Source: Oxytricha trifallax
Taxonomy: Eukaryota > Ciliophora > Spirotrichea > Sporadotrichida > Oxytrichidae
Length of the DNA: 64,000 nt
Reading direction: 5' to 3'
Assembly (NCBI GenBank): GCA_000711775.1
Contig: ARYC01002685.1
Span: 1-64,000 of the forward strand
The notes beneath the pieces were generated by a model, which worked only from the letters and a program-made list of their open reading frames with translations, did no database searches and was not told the DNA's origin. Below, piece by piece: positions 1-14,000 of this stretch. The position numbers and the translations under genes are program-made. The stretch's first letter is position 1; each line of letters starts with the position of its first letter.

Positions 1-1585
1 TTAAGCTATAATTAGAGAAGAACTTAATAAGAGTAATCAATTGAAAGGTGAGAGCAGCGAAATATTAATAAAGTAAAATAAAAGTGACTAGGTTTAGTAA
101 GAGTGAAGGGCATTAGAGCTTAAATTGGTATTGAAACGTACAAACTGATTCTATTTTTATATAAATATCTTATAAGCCCTCCCTTTTGCAATTTCTGCAT
201 AATTATCACTCAAAATAAAGATAGATACCTTGTTATTGAAATTCCAAATCGACAGAGCGATTGAGAGAGAGAGAAAGTTGGATACGATTCATTTAATTAA
301 TGATTTCGTAAAAGCTCCAATTCACTAGTAATTATAAAGCCTATGACTTCGATTCGCCTAAAATGAACAGCAACGCCTTCTTTAATTTTAAATTAGCAAC
401 ATTGTTTTATCTTTGCACTTTTATTTATAGTGACGAGAAGCACTCAAAATCTTTCAAAATAGAGATTGTAATGTTTATGTCAGTCATGTGAAAATTAAAA
501 GATAGAATTTCAAAATATTCTGAAATACTCTTTCTCAATCGTTTTCAAACTATAGCTATTTCTATTTAAATGAGAGAAGTAATATATGTAAGAGCAAATA
601 ACACATGCAATATATAAAGTCAAATATAATTTATGTCATAGAATGAAAGTTCTGTTTCAAGTTAAGGTCATTTCAAAATATTTTAATTGCTTGAACAAGT
701 CTTATTCACAACATACTAAACAAGCCTAGCAACATTCTTAAATTCTCTTATTCAAAATGTTTAATTCAATTACCAACCACCATGTACAAAATCAAATAGA
801 GATTATTAGGCGTTCTCTGTATTTTTGTCAAAGGAAGAACTTGATAAATGAATAAATCTTTGTCAGATTAAAATTGATTGCAGGTAATAAAGTAAATTTC
901 TGATGGAAAGTTATAAACTTAAAATGGTGATGCTTGCTCAAAGCAGCATTAAGTTGAGCTTTTTTCAAATATTTGAAAGGAGACAAATTTACTTATGATT
1001 CTCAAAGACTTCAACAAAAAGGTTTGCTTTCAAAGATTAATTGTGAAGCTTTTTAAGCTATAATTAGAGAAGAACTTAATAAGAGTAATCAATTGAAAGG
1101 TGATAGCAGCGAAATATTAATCAAAGTAAAATAAAAGTGACTAGGTTTAGTAAGAGTGAAGGGCATTAGAGCTTAAATTGGTATTGAAACGTACAAACTG
1201 ATTCTATTTTTATATAAATATCTTATGAGCCCTCCCTTTTGCAATTTCTGCATAATTATCACTCAAAATAAAGATAGATACCTTGTTATTGAAATTCCAA
1301 ATCGACAGAACGATTGAGAGAGAGAGAAAGATGGATACGATTCATTTAATTAATGATTTGGTAAAAGCTCCAATATACAAGTAATTATAAAGCCTATGAC
1401 TTCGTTTCGCCTGAAATGAACAGCAACGGCTTCTTTAAATTTAAATTAGCGACATTGTTTTATCTTTGCACTTCTTTTATTAATAGTGACGAGAAGCACT
1501 CAAAATCTTTCAAAATAGAGATTGTAATGTTTATGTCAGTCATGTGAAAATTAAAAGATAGAATTTCTAAAATATTCTAAAATCC
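1..1585 (+). repeat. Tandem ~1052-bp repeat module, one and a half copies
   Basis: The sequence from base 1 restarts nearly identically at 1053, so the period is 1052 bp; the second copy stops near 1585. A related but more intact copy at 21780-22560 contains a reading (21927-22136) with a clear RNY codon pattern, and the same frame is recognisable here but broken, for example by TGA at the AGCGATTGAGAG position near 255. I therefore read it as a decayed coding module that also flanks the 828-bp array on both sides. The function is unknown; the repeat itself is certain, its coding origin is inference. Confidence 0.85.
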
Positions 1586-3154
1586 TTTTTTTTGAATAAA
1601 AATAATATCTTTTATTAGTTGTAGTGGCTATAACTAGTCTGATCTTCTGCTTACTGTGAAGTTATTTGCAAGAATTTAACTCTAATCAGTATTTGCATAG
1701 TATTAATTATCTCCCTACCTTGAATCATGATTCATACTATTGGATAAACATATGGTTAAGCACCTTCTAGAATTATTAAATGTTTTTAGCATCATATAAG
1801 TCCTTCTTTAATTTGCTAAAAATCATCATCATCATCATAAATTTACTATCAAGTATATACCTCTTAATTAAAATAATTTTGAAGTGCTTAATTATTGTAA
1901 AGTTTTGCTTATAATTCTTTGACTTGTAATTTTATAATTAGGTATCAATATTATTAAAATAATATATTATTACTGCTTGTGAAATCTATAGCACCATGAA
2001 GTTTTTGAATTTAATGTGATATTTTGAGTCGATTTTTTCCTTTAGTCACAAAACTATATCAATATACTATTTTTTAGGTGTATCTATATGATCTTATTGA
2101 ATACCCTAAATTTTTACTTTAACTTGAATTTGAAATTAGAAATAATTTAATATTGCTATTATTAATAAAAATATAATTAAATCACAGGTCATTCTTTTGA
2201 ATTAAAAAAGAAACACAAAATCTAAAATTAACTGAGATTTATACAAAGAGAGCGTTAGTATGTAAGATACTTCTTTAAATTTTAATAGTTAATTCATTTA
2301 CCTTCGAAATAATATCTCTAACCTTTTTTTTTCACCAACTTTAATGATGAGTCGCCTGACTTTATTCTTTTGTGTAAAAAAAATGATTTTGCACCAGTAT
2401 CAAGATATACATTTAATCAAAATTAATAAACGCAAGGGACAAGAAAACAATTTTTAGTATAGTTAGTTTAATAATCAAGGAATTACAAGACTAATCAGCA
2501 ATACTGATAGTATCCTATCGTATCTACAAACACATTTAACTGAAATGACGTTTTTTGTAGACCTATTCGAAGGTTCTGGGAGAAGCCAAGATTTTAAATT
2601 ACTAATTATACATTACAAAAAGATTCAGGAAAGATTTATAATCCTCAACTAATTTTTAGTTTCCATAGACAGCTTTGCACAGCTGCTTTTGGAAATATCA
2701 CTTTTTAAGTTAATAGAAGTATAATATTTGGTGGTATAATAATAAAAGAGCATTAAATAAAATTCTAGTTTCAAGGTTGTTTACCCAGATGTTTAAACGA
2801 TTACTAATAAAGTCATAACTATGCTGAAAGTGGATATGAAGAAAATAACAACTCAAATGATTATGATATCGTAAATATTCTTCAATGTCTCAGTATTAAA
2901 GTAGTGATTATTAATATCTTGGTTGTATAATTTTGAATAAACTACCTTGAATGTAAATAATTATGATTTATTATTTGATATTAAATAGATATTAATTTTC
3001 TCAGATATTTTTATAGACAGTTATAATCCAGCAATTGATTTATGTACACGAGCTGAAAACAGTTTTATTCTACTCTACTTATCATAATTATCTCAAGCTT
3101 AACTCTAATCATCAAGCCTAATTTAATACTATTTTTCGTTTTACATATTATGCA
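1586..3154. other. AT-rich stretch, no gene identified
   Basis: Very AT-rich DNA between the truncated second repeat module and the palindromic element at 3157. I saw no convincing codon pattern, RNA gene or long repeat. It starts with a T-run directly after the truncation at about 1585. Confidence 0.5.
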
Positions 3155-3156
3155 TA

Positions 3157-4027
3157 TTGTTAAAATAGAATTGAATTGGGGAAATTGAAAAATAAAAAAA
3201 TAATTCAAATTATAAATATATATAACTGCCACTAATTACAAACTTATGTAGATCAAATTTTGTTCACAATGCTTACAGTTAGATTTACCTCTCAAAAGGA
3301 TTTTTGACATATTTGACACCCTGGCCTAATATTTTTCCTCGTGTATTATAGGGCGATTTGACACATTTGACACCTTTGACACCCTATTTTAAGTCAAAAG
3401 CCTGATTATTAAAATTTGACACCTTTGACACCTGTAAAATTTATCTTGTTTTTGACATCAGTGGCTATATTGCACATTGACTGATCTGGTTTCACCTGCG
3501 TATCTGTGGCTACCGTGGTCCTCAGAAGGGATAGTGCCACAAACCCCACCGTCATATCTAGGGAACGTTCCTTTACCTCTTGAGCCAGTACTCTCTGTGT
3601 TAAGCATCTTCAAAGCCAGCGTTTAAACAAGCACCGTAAGCCACATAAACAACCGGAGGAGGCACTATCCCTTCTGAGGGCCACGGTAGCCACAGATACG
3701 CAGGTGAAACCAGATCAGTCAATGTGCAATAGAGCCACTGATGTCAAAACAAGATATATTTTACAGGTGTCAAAGGTGTCAAATTTTAATTATCAGGCTT
3801 TTGACTTAAAATAGGGTGTCAAAGGTGTCAAATGTGTCAAATCGCCCTATAATACACGAGGAGAAATATTAGGCCAGGGTGTCAAATGTGTCAAAAATCC
3901 TTTTGAGAGGCAAATCTAACTGTAAGCATTGTGAACCAAATTTGATCTACATAAGTTTGTAATTAGTGGCAGTTATATATATTTATAATTTGAATTATTT
4001 TTTTATTTTTCAATTCTATTTTAACAA
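3157..4027. mobile_element. Palindromic TIR element with TGACAC repeats and GC-rich core
   Basis: About 380 bp at the left (from TATTGTTAAAATAG) returns as its reverse complement at the right (ending CTATTTTAACAATA), with TA on both sides (3155-3156, 4028-4029). The left arm has a ~14-bp segment missing from the right arm. Each arm carries several TTTGACAC(C) units (3300-3450 and mirrored 3760-3900), then a GC-rich segment, and a unique GC-rich centre of ~120 bp (3541-3660). I see no transposase gene, so it is probably non-autonomous. Its terminal ~100 bp, including ACTGCCACTAATTACAA, resembles the ends of the elements at 23678-41050 and 50113-51877. Confidence 0.9.
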
Positions 4028-4029
4028 TA

Positions 4030-7000
4030 TTATTTTTTTATAGAATGTTTATAATTAATTATTTAATGTTATTCTTATAAGAACTATCATAATAACTTCC
4101 ATACTAATAACTATACTAATTATCCTTAATTTCTAAACATTTCTTAGAAATATCTCTTTATTTTATGCTCTTCATTTTTCAAAAATTCAATGATGGATTT
4201 ATGTTCGTAAAATATTTATGAGTCTATCCATTGCCGCAAATTGTCAACAAGCCATGAATACTTGCAACTAAGCATTTTTTGAACACGAACTATGTAAATC
4301 AAAGATAAAGCTAATAAATTCATTTAATAATAGCACATTATGGCTAAAAGCAAGCAACAATTTTCTTGAATCTGACAACTATTCTTAATGAAAAATGATC
4401 TAATTAAAAATTATGTTGATTTCTCAGTCTTAAATATGCCTATGCTGCTTTTACTTATGTCTTTACTTGTTTACTTCTCTTTATTGTTTTATATTATATT
4501 ATATTTCTTCTTAATTCCTTCTCGTGGGGAATTGCTGCAACTTAATCTAATTATTACAGTCTTTGCTATATTGTTGGATTACCTTAATCTACGAAATACA
4601 ATTCAATAACTTTATATTTTACTGTATCTTTACTTACATAATAAGATCTTGATGTTAATTTTGGAATCATAAATTTATCAATAAGTTCATAAATCCTATG
4701 GAAATTAATTAAGCACTTTTTTTGTCATTCAAGGGATATCAAATATAAGCTAATCAAAGCGTAAATCATAAATAATTTGCTCTCCAGAGATGATGATAGA
4801 AAAAGGATGATTATCAATACAAATTAAAAATATTCTCTAACTTTTAACTTATAAATTTAAATTAACATCACATGTAAACCCTGACTTTTCTCTTAACTCA
4901 TCATTCGGCGTTCTGGTATATAATTGAGAAATAGTCGTCTTTAAATTTTGTTTGAATCTTTTTGTAGAAACCTACCAATTCTATTATCACACACATCTTA
5001 TTACAATATTAAATATTCTATTTTCTCACTCTCTTATTTACAAGAAACAAACTTAAACTCAAAATCATCTTTCTCAGTTTTGCAATTGATAATTCTATCG
5101 CTTTAAGATTATGCATTTATTTCTTTGATTATATTAAGTACCTTTAAAAATAAATTCTCATAGTAATTAATCATAAAAATCTCATAATTGGTTTCTACTT
5201 CATTAAATAGGATTCTTTTAAGACTTACAAAGACATTCTACCATCCTAATGACGATATGTTTCCTTGAGAATTGATTTTTAAATGATTAATTTCTCCAAG
5301 ATTATTCAGGCAATTTTGAAATGCTAATTAATAAGTTTTGTATACTTTAAGGAATTCCCTTGCTGCTTTATCACATCAAATTTTTAAATCAAATAAATAA
5401 AATTAGAAATAAATTGTTGGATTATTGGTTCTTATTTGGTTTAAGATTCTTACATTCTAGCGTTTCAATAATGTAATGGATTATAACTTTACTAATTTTG
5501 TTATGTTAGTGTATTTATTTATTGTTGGTTTGATTTCATAATAATCATTACTTTAAATAAAGTGATCTAAATTTTAATATTATTTCCTCTACTGCTATAA
5601 TAAATTTAAGAAGCATACTTTTAATTCTGCCATTGAGATATACATAAAAGCTCTTCAATTATTTTCCATATCCTCATTAACAAATTCAACTACTATATTT
5701 ATATATTTATATCTTATCAAATCTTCCAAATCTTTCTTTCCCTTTAATTAAATGAGTTTTAAATTATATTCTTCCTAAAAATATTATTATTTATATTTAA
5801 TATTAACATCTCTCTATACTTATTAAAAGATTTCAAATCTTATCTCCTCATTAATGCTTCTTTTAATTGCAATTTACCTATAATTAAATATTTCTCTCGC
5901 TTCTTAAAGAATCTCTAGAGCTTTATATAAGACTTATAAACACCTTTTCTATATTATCTTCTTAAACTTAAGTCATTAAATATAAAATATTTAGTATTGT
6001 TGACATTATTTTAAGCCTATTTCTTCAAGATATTAAGTATTAACCGTTTATAAACTCTAACATCTATGATGTTAATACCATCAATTAAATACAAAACTAT
6101 ATTGCTGCTTGTGATATAATTCATAAAAGTCAAGTTAAATAAAGTCATTTATGTACAGAAAATAATACATTTTGATTGCCTTTGTTAAAGCTAGTTAAAC
6201 TTAGTTAAAATTAATTTATTTTCAATTTGGATTTGTGAATTCTAAGAAATATGTCAAGATGCTGTACTTAAAAAGTCGTTCAATCTTTAAAATGATCTGG
6301 CCAGACAAAATTTTAATAATTTTCAGCCGAGTAATTTCAGATGTTATGTTTCAAATGTAAAAAAGAGTAGTAGAAAAGGATTAAGAACATTTAGAGAAAT
6401 TACTTACAATTACCAAAGAATGATTAAATAATCAAGAATAGAAACTAATTATTTACTTACTTTATATATAATAAAAATTATATATACCATATACTCAAGA
6501 ATAAGGGAATAACTAATTAAAAGATAATATGAACTATGATTTTATATAAAAACAACTTATATCTTTAATGACTAAATTTAATTAATAACTCAAACAAAAT
6601 TTAACCAATAAATAATTTGTTGATAAAACGAACAATGATAATTGGATTAAAAATAATATACTAAAAAGTTTCTTAAAATATTAATATAACAAATCTAAGT
6701 TTTTGATTATTAATGATCGTCTACTTAAATATTCAAAATTACTCTAATTGTTAAAAGAATCTCTATTCAAAATAAAGAGTCCATCAAATCTTTTAAGATA
6801 TTCAAATGAGCACCCTATAAAAGCCATTTGGACTTTAAATAAAAGCAAAAGTAGTAAACAATACTGAAATGCATATAAAAAGAAAAATAATTTTATTAAA
6901 ATTTGAACAATAAATTTAAAATCATTGATACTAATAGGACTTAAAACATTAGATAATATTTGTGGCCTGTCTGTTATTAAAAAGATTTTAAGACAATAAA

Positions 7001-7550
7001 AATAAATGAAATTTAAATATTAATAAAAAAATAATTATTAAAAATGGAATATACAATAATAAGTAATAGAAAGCGCAATTTAAATTGACTTTTTATAAAT
7101 GTGCTGCTGTTTTTATTATAATATTTAGATAATACTTTTTGCTTAATTATTGCAGGTTCCGTCATTACTTATCTACATGAAAACTAAATCATGTTTAATA
7201 AATAAACATAATCAGCGTTTTTCGTAAATTTAAAAGTTTTGTATGAATACTTTTCAATTTATTGTTTAAAGAAAAAAATAACATGAATAATCTAAAGTTG
7301 ATTTATAACTAATTAATAAATACCAGAAAAAATTCTAAAAACTAATTTAAAATATCAGGTAAAAAGAAGAGATACTAAAAGGATATTTAAATGCTGTAAA
7401 TAATAAAGAGATAAAATAAATAAAACTTAAATTAATAAAACTACCATTTAAATTTACTTGAATTATACTGAAATCAGACTAGAATTATATTTTTTTAAAA
7501 AAACTTCTACAATAAACTTAAACATTATACTTACCTAATTATAAAAATTC
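4030..7550. other. AT-rich region; one weak hydrophobic ORF
   Basis: About 3.5 kb of strongly AT-rich DNA. The only ORF of note is 4388-4609 (+), 73 codons, dominated by Leu, Ile, Phe and Tyr and open further to a TGA at 4807 if TAA is Gln; its composition is what T-rich DNA gives by chance, so I do not call a gene. I recognise no RNA gene or repeat here. Confidence 0.45.
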
Positions 7551-7551
7551 A

Positions 7552-8060
7552 AAATCGCGACAGAGCGAGAGAGATAGATATGACTCATTTAAATTATGAT
7601 TTCGTAAATGTTCCCAATTCACTAGTAATTATAAAGCCTATGACTTCGTTTCGCATGAAATGAACAGCAACGGCATCTTTAAATTTAAATTAGCGACATT
7701 GTTTTATCTTTGCACTTTTATTAATAGTGACGAGAAGCACTCAAAATCTTTCAAAATAGAGATTGTAATGTTTATTTCAGTAATGTGAAAATTAAAAGAT
7801 AGAATATCTAAAATATTCTAAAATACTCTTTCTCAATTGTTTTCAAGCTATAGCTACTACTATTTAAATAGAGAGTAGTAATATATTTAAGAGCAAATAA
7901 CACATGCAATATATAAAGTCAACTATAATTTATGTCATGGAATGAAAGTTCTGCTTCAAGTTAAGTTCATTACCGAATATTTTAAATGCTTGAACAAGTC
8001 TTATTAAATAGATGCTAAATAAGCTTAGAAACATTCTTAGATTCAATTATTAAAAATAGT
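7552..8060 (+). repeat. Partial copy of the 1052-bp module
   Basis: From about 7552 (GACAGAGCGAGAGAGATAG) the sequence follows the 1-1052 module in the same orientation, through the conserved AGCCTATGACTTCGTTTCGC segment, to about 8060. It starts part-way into the module and lies directly before the 828-bp array, so the module borders the array on its left as well as on its right. Confidence 0.8.
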
Positions 8061-8099
8061 TAATTCAATTATGGGACATTAAATGCAATAACATTTAAA

Positions 8100-11000
8100 C
8101 TTGATTGTATTTGTAAAATGATTAATTTGAAGAATTTGTTTGCAATTTTGAAAATCTAAATTATACCTTGTCATACCTCTTTTGAAAAGCTCATTTTTAG
8201 ACGATTCTGGGAGTTCATAGAAATACTAATTTATGATAACATTTATTTTAAGCACATCAGCAATTGCTCCAGCAGATAGCTAACTTGAAAACATGATTCA
8301 TAGATAAAAATAGATTTATAGAATTTGTATGAACTTTTGCAATTCAACACTATGACGGGCAGCTATCACTTCTTTCAAAAAGCTTATTTTGATAATACCT
8401 TGATATGTAAAGTTAGACAACCTAGAGTAGCCACTCATATTATATACTGTATATCAAAACATGTAAATAAGACTTTGAAGAGAGTTTCAAAGCAATTTAA
8501 AGTAGTGCTGATTTGTAATTGCAATGAAAATTGCCCCTTTCTCCATTATTTGTCATCAAGTTTCAATAATACTCAATTAATTTAGATGTCATTTGGTGAT
8601 TTTTTAATCAATCGCAAAGCCCTAATTTCACACTAATTTCAATCGCAACTTGAAATTAATAACTTGTTATGAGACTTTATGCTGGAACTGTCAAAATAAA
8701 AAGTCTTATGAAATGACAAAGCATTAAATTTCTTTCGTATTTGAGCAAGTAAATTACCATATATAAGGGGATATGCAACTGCTCTTATCAATGATGTTTA
8801 TTCAGAATACCTCAAACTTAATCTTACTTGCATGCTGGAGTCTTCGGGATATTCAAAGTACAATAATTTATAGTAAAGACATCAGCAATGGGACCTTTAG
8901 CGCTTTCACATTTATACTTGATTCTTTGATAAAAAGATTAATTTTAAGATTTGATTGCTAGTTTGAAAATCTCTATAATGTACCGTACCATGACTTCTTT
9001 GAAAAGCTCATTTTTAGACGATTCTGGGAGTTCATAGAAATACTAATTTATGATAACATTTATTTTAAGCACATCAGCAATTGCTCCAGCAGATAGCTAA
9101 CTTGAAAACATGATTCATAGATAAAAATAGATCTATAGAATTTGTATGAACTTTTGCAATTCAACACTATGACGGGCAGCTATCACTTCTTTTAAAAAGC
9201 TTATTTTGATAATACCTTGATATGTAAAGTTAGACAACCTAGAGTAGCCGCTCATATTATATACTGCATATCAAAACATGTAAATAAGACTTTGAAGAGA
9301 GTTTCAAAGCAATTTAAAGTAGTGCTGATATGAAATTGCAATGAAAATTGCCTTTTTCTCCATTATTTGTCATCAAGTTTCAATAATACTCAATTAATTT
9401 AGATGTCATTTGGTGATTTTTTAATCAATCACAAAGCCCTAATTTCACACTAATTTCAATCGCTACTTGAAGTTTATAACTTGTTATGAGACTTTATGCT
9501 GGAATTGTCAAAATAAAAAGTTTTATGAGATGACAAAGCATATCAAAATGCTTTAATTTCTCTCGTATTTGAGCAAGTAAATTACCATATATAAGGGGAT
9601 ATGCAACTGCTCTTATCCATGATGTTTATTGAGAATACCTCAAACTTAATCTTACTTGCATGCTGGAGTCTTCGGGATATTCAAAGTACAATAATTTATA
9701 GTAAAGACACCAGCAATAGGACCTTTAGCGCTTTCACATTTATACTTGATTCTTTGATAAAAAGATTTATTTTAAGATTTGATTGCTAGTTTAAAAATCT
9801 CTATAATGTACCGTACCATGACTTCTTTGAAAAGCTCATTTTTAGACGATTCTGGGAGTTCATAGAATTACTAATTTATGATAACATTTATTTTAAGCAC
9901 ATCAGCAATTGCTCCAGCAGATAGCTAACTTGAAAACATGATTCATAGATAAAAATAGATCTATAGAATTTGTATGAACTTTTGCAATTCAACACTATGA
10001 CGGGCAGCTATCACTTCTTTTAAAAAGCTTATTTTGATAATACCTTGATATGTGAAGTTAGACAACCTAGAGTAGCCGCTCATATTATATACTGCATATC
10101 AAAACATGTAAATAAGACTTTGAAGAGAGTTTCAAAGCAATTTAAAGTAGTGCTGATATGAAATTGCAATGAAAATTGCCTTTTTCTCCATTATTTGTCA
10201 TCAAGTTTCAATAATACTCAATTAATTTAGATGTCATTTGGTGATTTTTTAATCAATCACAAAGCCCTAATTTCACACTAATTTCAATCGCTACTTGAAG
10301 TTTATAACTTGTTATGAGACTTTATGCTGGAATTGTCAAAATAAAAAGTTTTATGAGATGACAAAGCAGATCAAAATGCTTAAATTTCTCTCGTATTTGA
10401 GCAAGTAAATTACCATATAAAGGGGATATGCAACTGCTCTTATCCATGATGTTTATTGAGAATACCTCAAACTTAATCTTACTTGCATGCTGGAGTCTTC
10501 GGGATATTCAAAATACAATAATTTATAGTAAAGACATCAGCAATGGGACCTTTAGCGCTTTCACATTTATACTTGATTCTTTGATAAAAAGATTTATTTT
10601 AAGATTTGATTGCTAGTTTGAAAATCTCTATAATGTACCGTACCATGACTTCTTTGAAAAGCTCATTTTTAGACGATTCTGGGAGTTCATAGAAATACTA
10701 ATTTATGATAACATTTATTTTAAGCACATCAGCAATTGCTCCAGCAGATAGCTAACTTGAAAACATGATTCATAGATAAAAATAGATTTATAGAATTTGT
10801 ATGAACTTTTGCAATTCAACACTATGACGGGCAGCTATCACTTCTTTTAAAAAGCTTATTTGGATAATACCTTCATATGAAAAGTTAGACAACCTAGAGT
10901 AGCCACTCATATTATATACTGTATATCAAAACATGTAAATAAGACTTTGAAGAGAGTTTCAAAGCAATTTAAAGTAGTGCTGATATGAAATTGCAATGAA

Positions 11001-14000
11001 AATTGCCTTTTTCTCCATTATTTGTCATCAAGTTTCAATAATACTCAATTAATTTAGATGTCATTTGGTGATTTTTTCATCAATCACAAAGCCCTAATTT
11101 CACACTAATTTCAATCGCTACTTGAAGTTTATAACTTGTTATGAGACTTTATGCTGGAATTGTCAAAATAAAAAGTTTTATGAGATGACAAAGCATATCA
11201 AAATGCTTTAATTTCTCTCGTATTTGAGCAAGTAAATTACCATATATAAGGGGATATGCAACTGCTCTTATCCATGATGTTTATTGAGAATACCTCAAAC
11301 TTAATCTTACTTGCATGCTGGAGTCTTCGGGATATTCAAAATACAATAATTTATAGTAAAGACATCAGCAATGGGACCTTTAGCGCTTTCACATTTATAC
11401 TTGATTCTTTGATAATAAGATTTATTTTAAGATTTGATTGCTAGTTTGAAAATCTCTATAATGTACCTTGCCATGACTTCTTTGAAAAGCTCATTTTTTG
11501 ACGATTCTGGGAGTTCATAGAAATACTAATTTATGATATCATTTATTTTAAGCACATCAGCAATTGCTCCAGCAGATAGCTAACGTGAAAACATGATTCA
11601 TAGATAAAAATAGATCTATAGAATTTGTATGAACTTTTGCAATTCAACACTATGACGGGCAGCTATCACTTCTTTTAAAAAGCCTATTTTGATAATACCT
11701 TCATATGTAAAGTAAGACAACCTAGAGTAGCCGCTCATATTATATACTGAATATCAAAACATGTAAATAAGACTTTGAAGAGAGTTTCAAAGCAATTTAA
11801 AGTAGTGCTGATTTGTAATTGCAATAAAAATTGCCCCTTTCTCATTATTTGTCATCAAGTTTCAATAATACTCAATTAATTTAGATGTCATTTGGTGATT
11901 TTTCCATCAATCGCAAAGCCCTAATTTCACACTAATTTCATTCGCAACTTGAAATTAATAACTTGTTATGAGACTTTATGCTGGAACTGTCAAAATAAAA
12001 AGTTTTATGAGATGACAAAGCAGATCAAAATACTTAAATTTCTCTCGTATTTGAGCAAGTAAATTACCATATAAAAGGGGATATGCAACTGCTCTTATCC
12101 ATGATGTTTATTGAGAATACCTCAAACTTAATCTTACTTGCATGCTGGAGTCTTCGGGATATTCAAAATACAATAATATATAGTAAAGACATCAGCAATG
12201 GGACCTTCAGCGCTTTCACATTTATACTTGATTCTTTGATAAAAAGATTTATTTTAAGATTTGATTGCTAGTTTGAAAATCTCTATAATGTACCGTACCA
12301 TGACTTCTTTGAAGCTCATTTTTAGACGATTCTGGGAGTTCATAGAAATACTAAATTATGATAACATATATTTTAAGCAAATCAGCAATCGCTCCAGCAG
12401 AAAGCTAACGTGAAAACATGATTCATAGATAAAAATAGATCTATAGAATATGTATGAACTTTTGCAATTCAACACTATGACGGGCAGCTATCACTTCTTT
12501 TAAAAAGCCTATTTTGATAATACCTTCATATGTAAAGTAAGACAACCTAGAGTAGCCGCTCATATTATATACTGTATATCAAAACATGTAAATAAGACTT
12601 TGAAGAGAGTTTCAAAGCAATTTAAAGTAGTGCTGATTTGTAATTGCAATAAAAATTGCCCCTTTCTCCATTATTTGTCATCAAGTTTCAATAATACTCA
12701 ATTAATTTAGATGTCATTTGGTGATTTTTCCATCAATCGCAAAGCCCTAATTTCACACTAATTTCATTCGCAACTTGAAATTAATAACTTGTTATGAGAC
12801 TTTATGCTGGAACTGTCAAAATAAAAAGTTTTATGAGATGACAAAGCAGATCAAAATGCTTAAATTTCTCTCGTATTTGAGCAAGTAAATTACCATATAA
12901 ATGGTGATATGCAACTGCTCTTATCCATGATGTTTATTGAGAATACCTCAAACTTAATCTTACTTGCATGCTGGAGTCTTCGGGATATTCAAAATACAAT
13001 AATTTATAGTAAAGACATCAGCAATGGGACCTTTAGCGCTTTCACATTTATACTTGATTCTTTGATAAAAAGATTAATTTTAAGATTTGATTGCTAGTTT
13101 GAAAATCTCTATAATGTACCATGCCATGACTTCTTTGAAAAGCTCATTTTTAGACGATTCTGGGAGTTCATAGAAATACTAAATTATGATAACATTTATT
13201 TTAAGCACATCAGCAATTGCTCCAGCAGATAGCTAACATGAAAACATGATTCATAGAAAAAAATAGATCTATAGAATTTGTATGAACTTTTGCAATTCAA
13301 CACTATGACGGGCAGCTATCACTTCTTTTAAAAAGCCTATTTTGATAATACCTTCATATGTAAAGTTAGACAACCTAGAGTAGCCGCTCATATTATATAC
13401 TGTATATCAAAACATGTAAATAAGACTTTGAAGAGAGTTTCAAAGCAATTTAAAGTAGTGCTGATTTGTAATTGCAATAAAAATTGCCCCTTTCTCCATT
13501 ATTTGTCATCAAGTTTCAATAATACTCAATTAATTTAGATGTCATTTGGTGATTTTTCCATCAATCGCAAAGCCCTAATTTCACACTAATTTCATTCGCA
13601 ACTTGAAATTAATAACTTGTTATGAGACTTTATGCTGGAATTGTCAAAATAAAAAGTTTTATGAGATGACAAAGCAGATTAAAATACTTAAATTTCTCTC
13701 GTATTTGAGCAAGTAAATTACCATATATAAGGGGATATGCAACTGCTCTTATCCATGATGTTTATTGAGAATACCTCAAACTTAATCTTACTTGCATGCT
13801 GGAGTCTTCGGGATATTCAAAATACAATAATTTATAGTAAAGACATCAGCAATGGGACCTTTAGCGCTTTCACATTTATACTTGATTCTTTGATAAAAAG
13901 ATTTATTTTAAGATTTGATTGCTAGTTTGAAAATCTCTATATTGTACCGTACCATGACTTCTTTGAAAAGCTCATTTTTAGACGATTCTGGGAGTTCATA

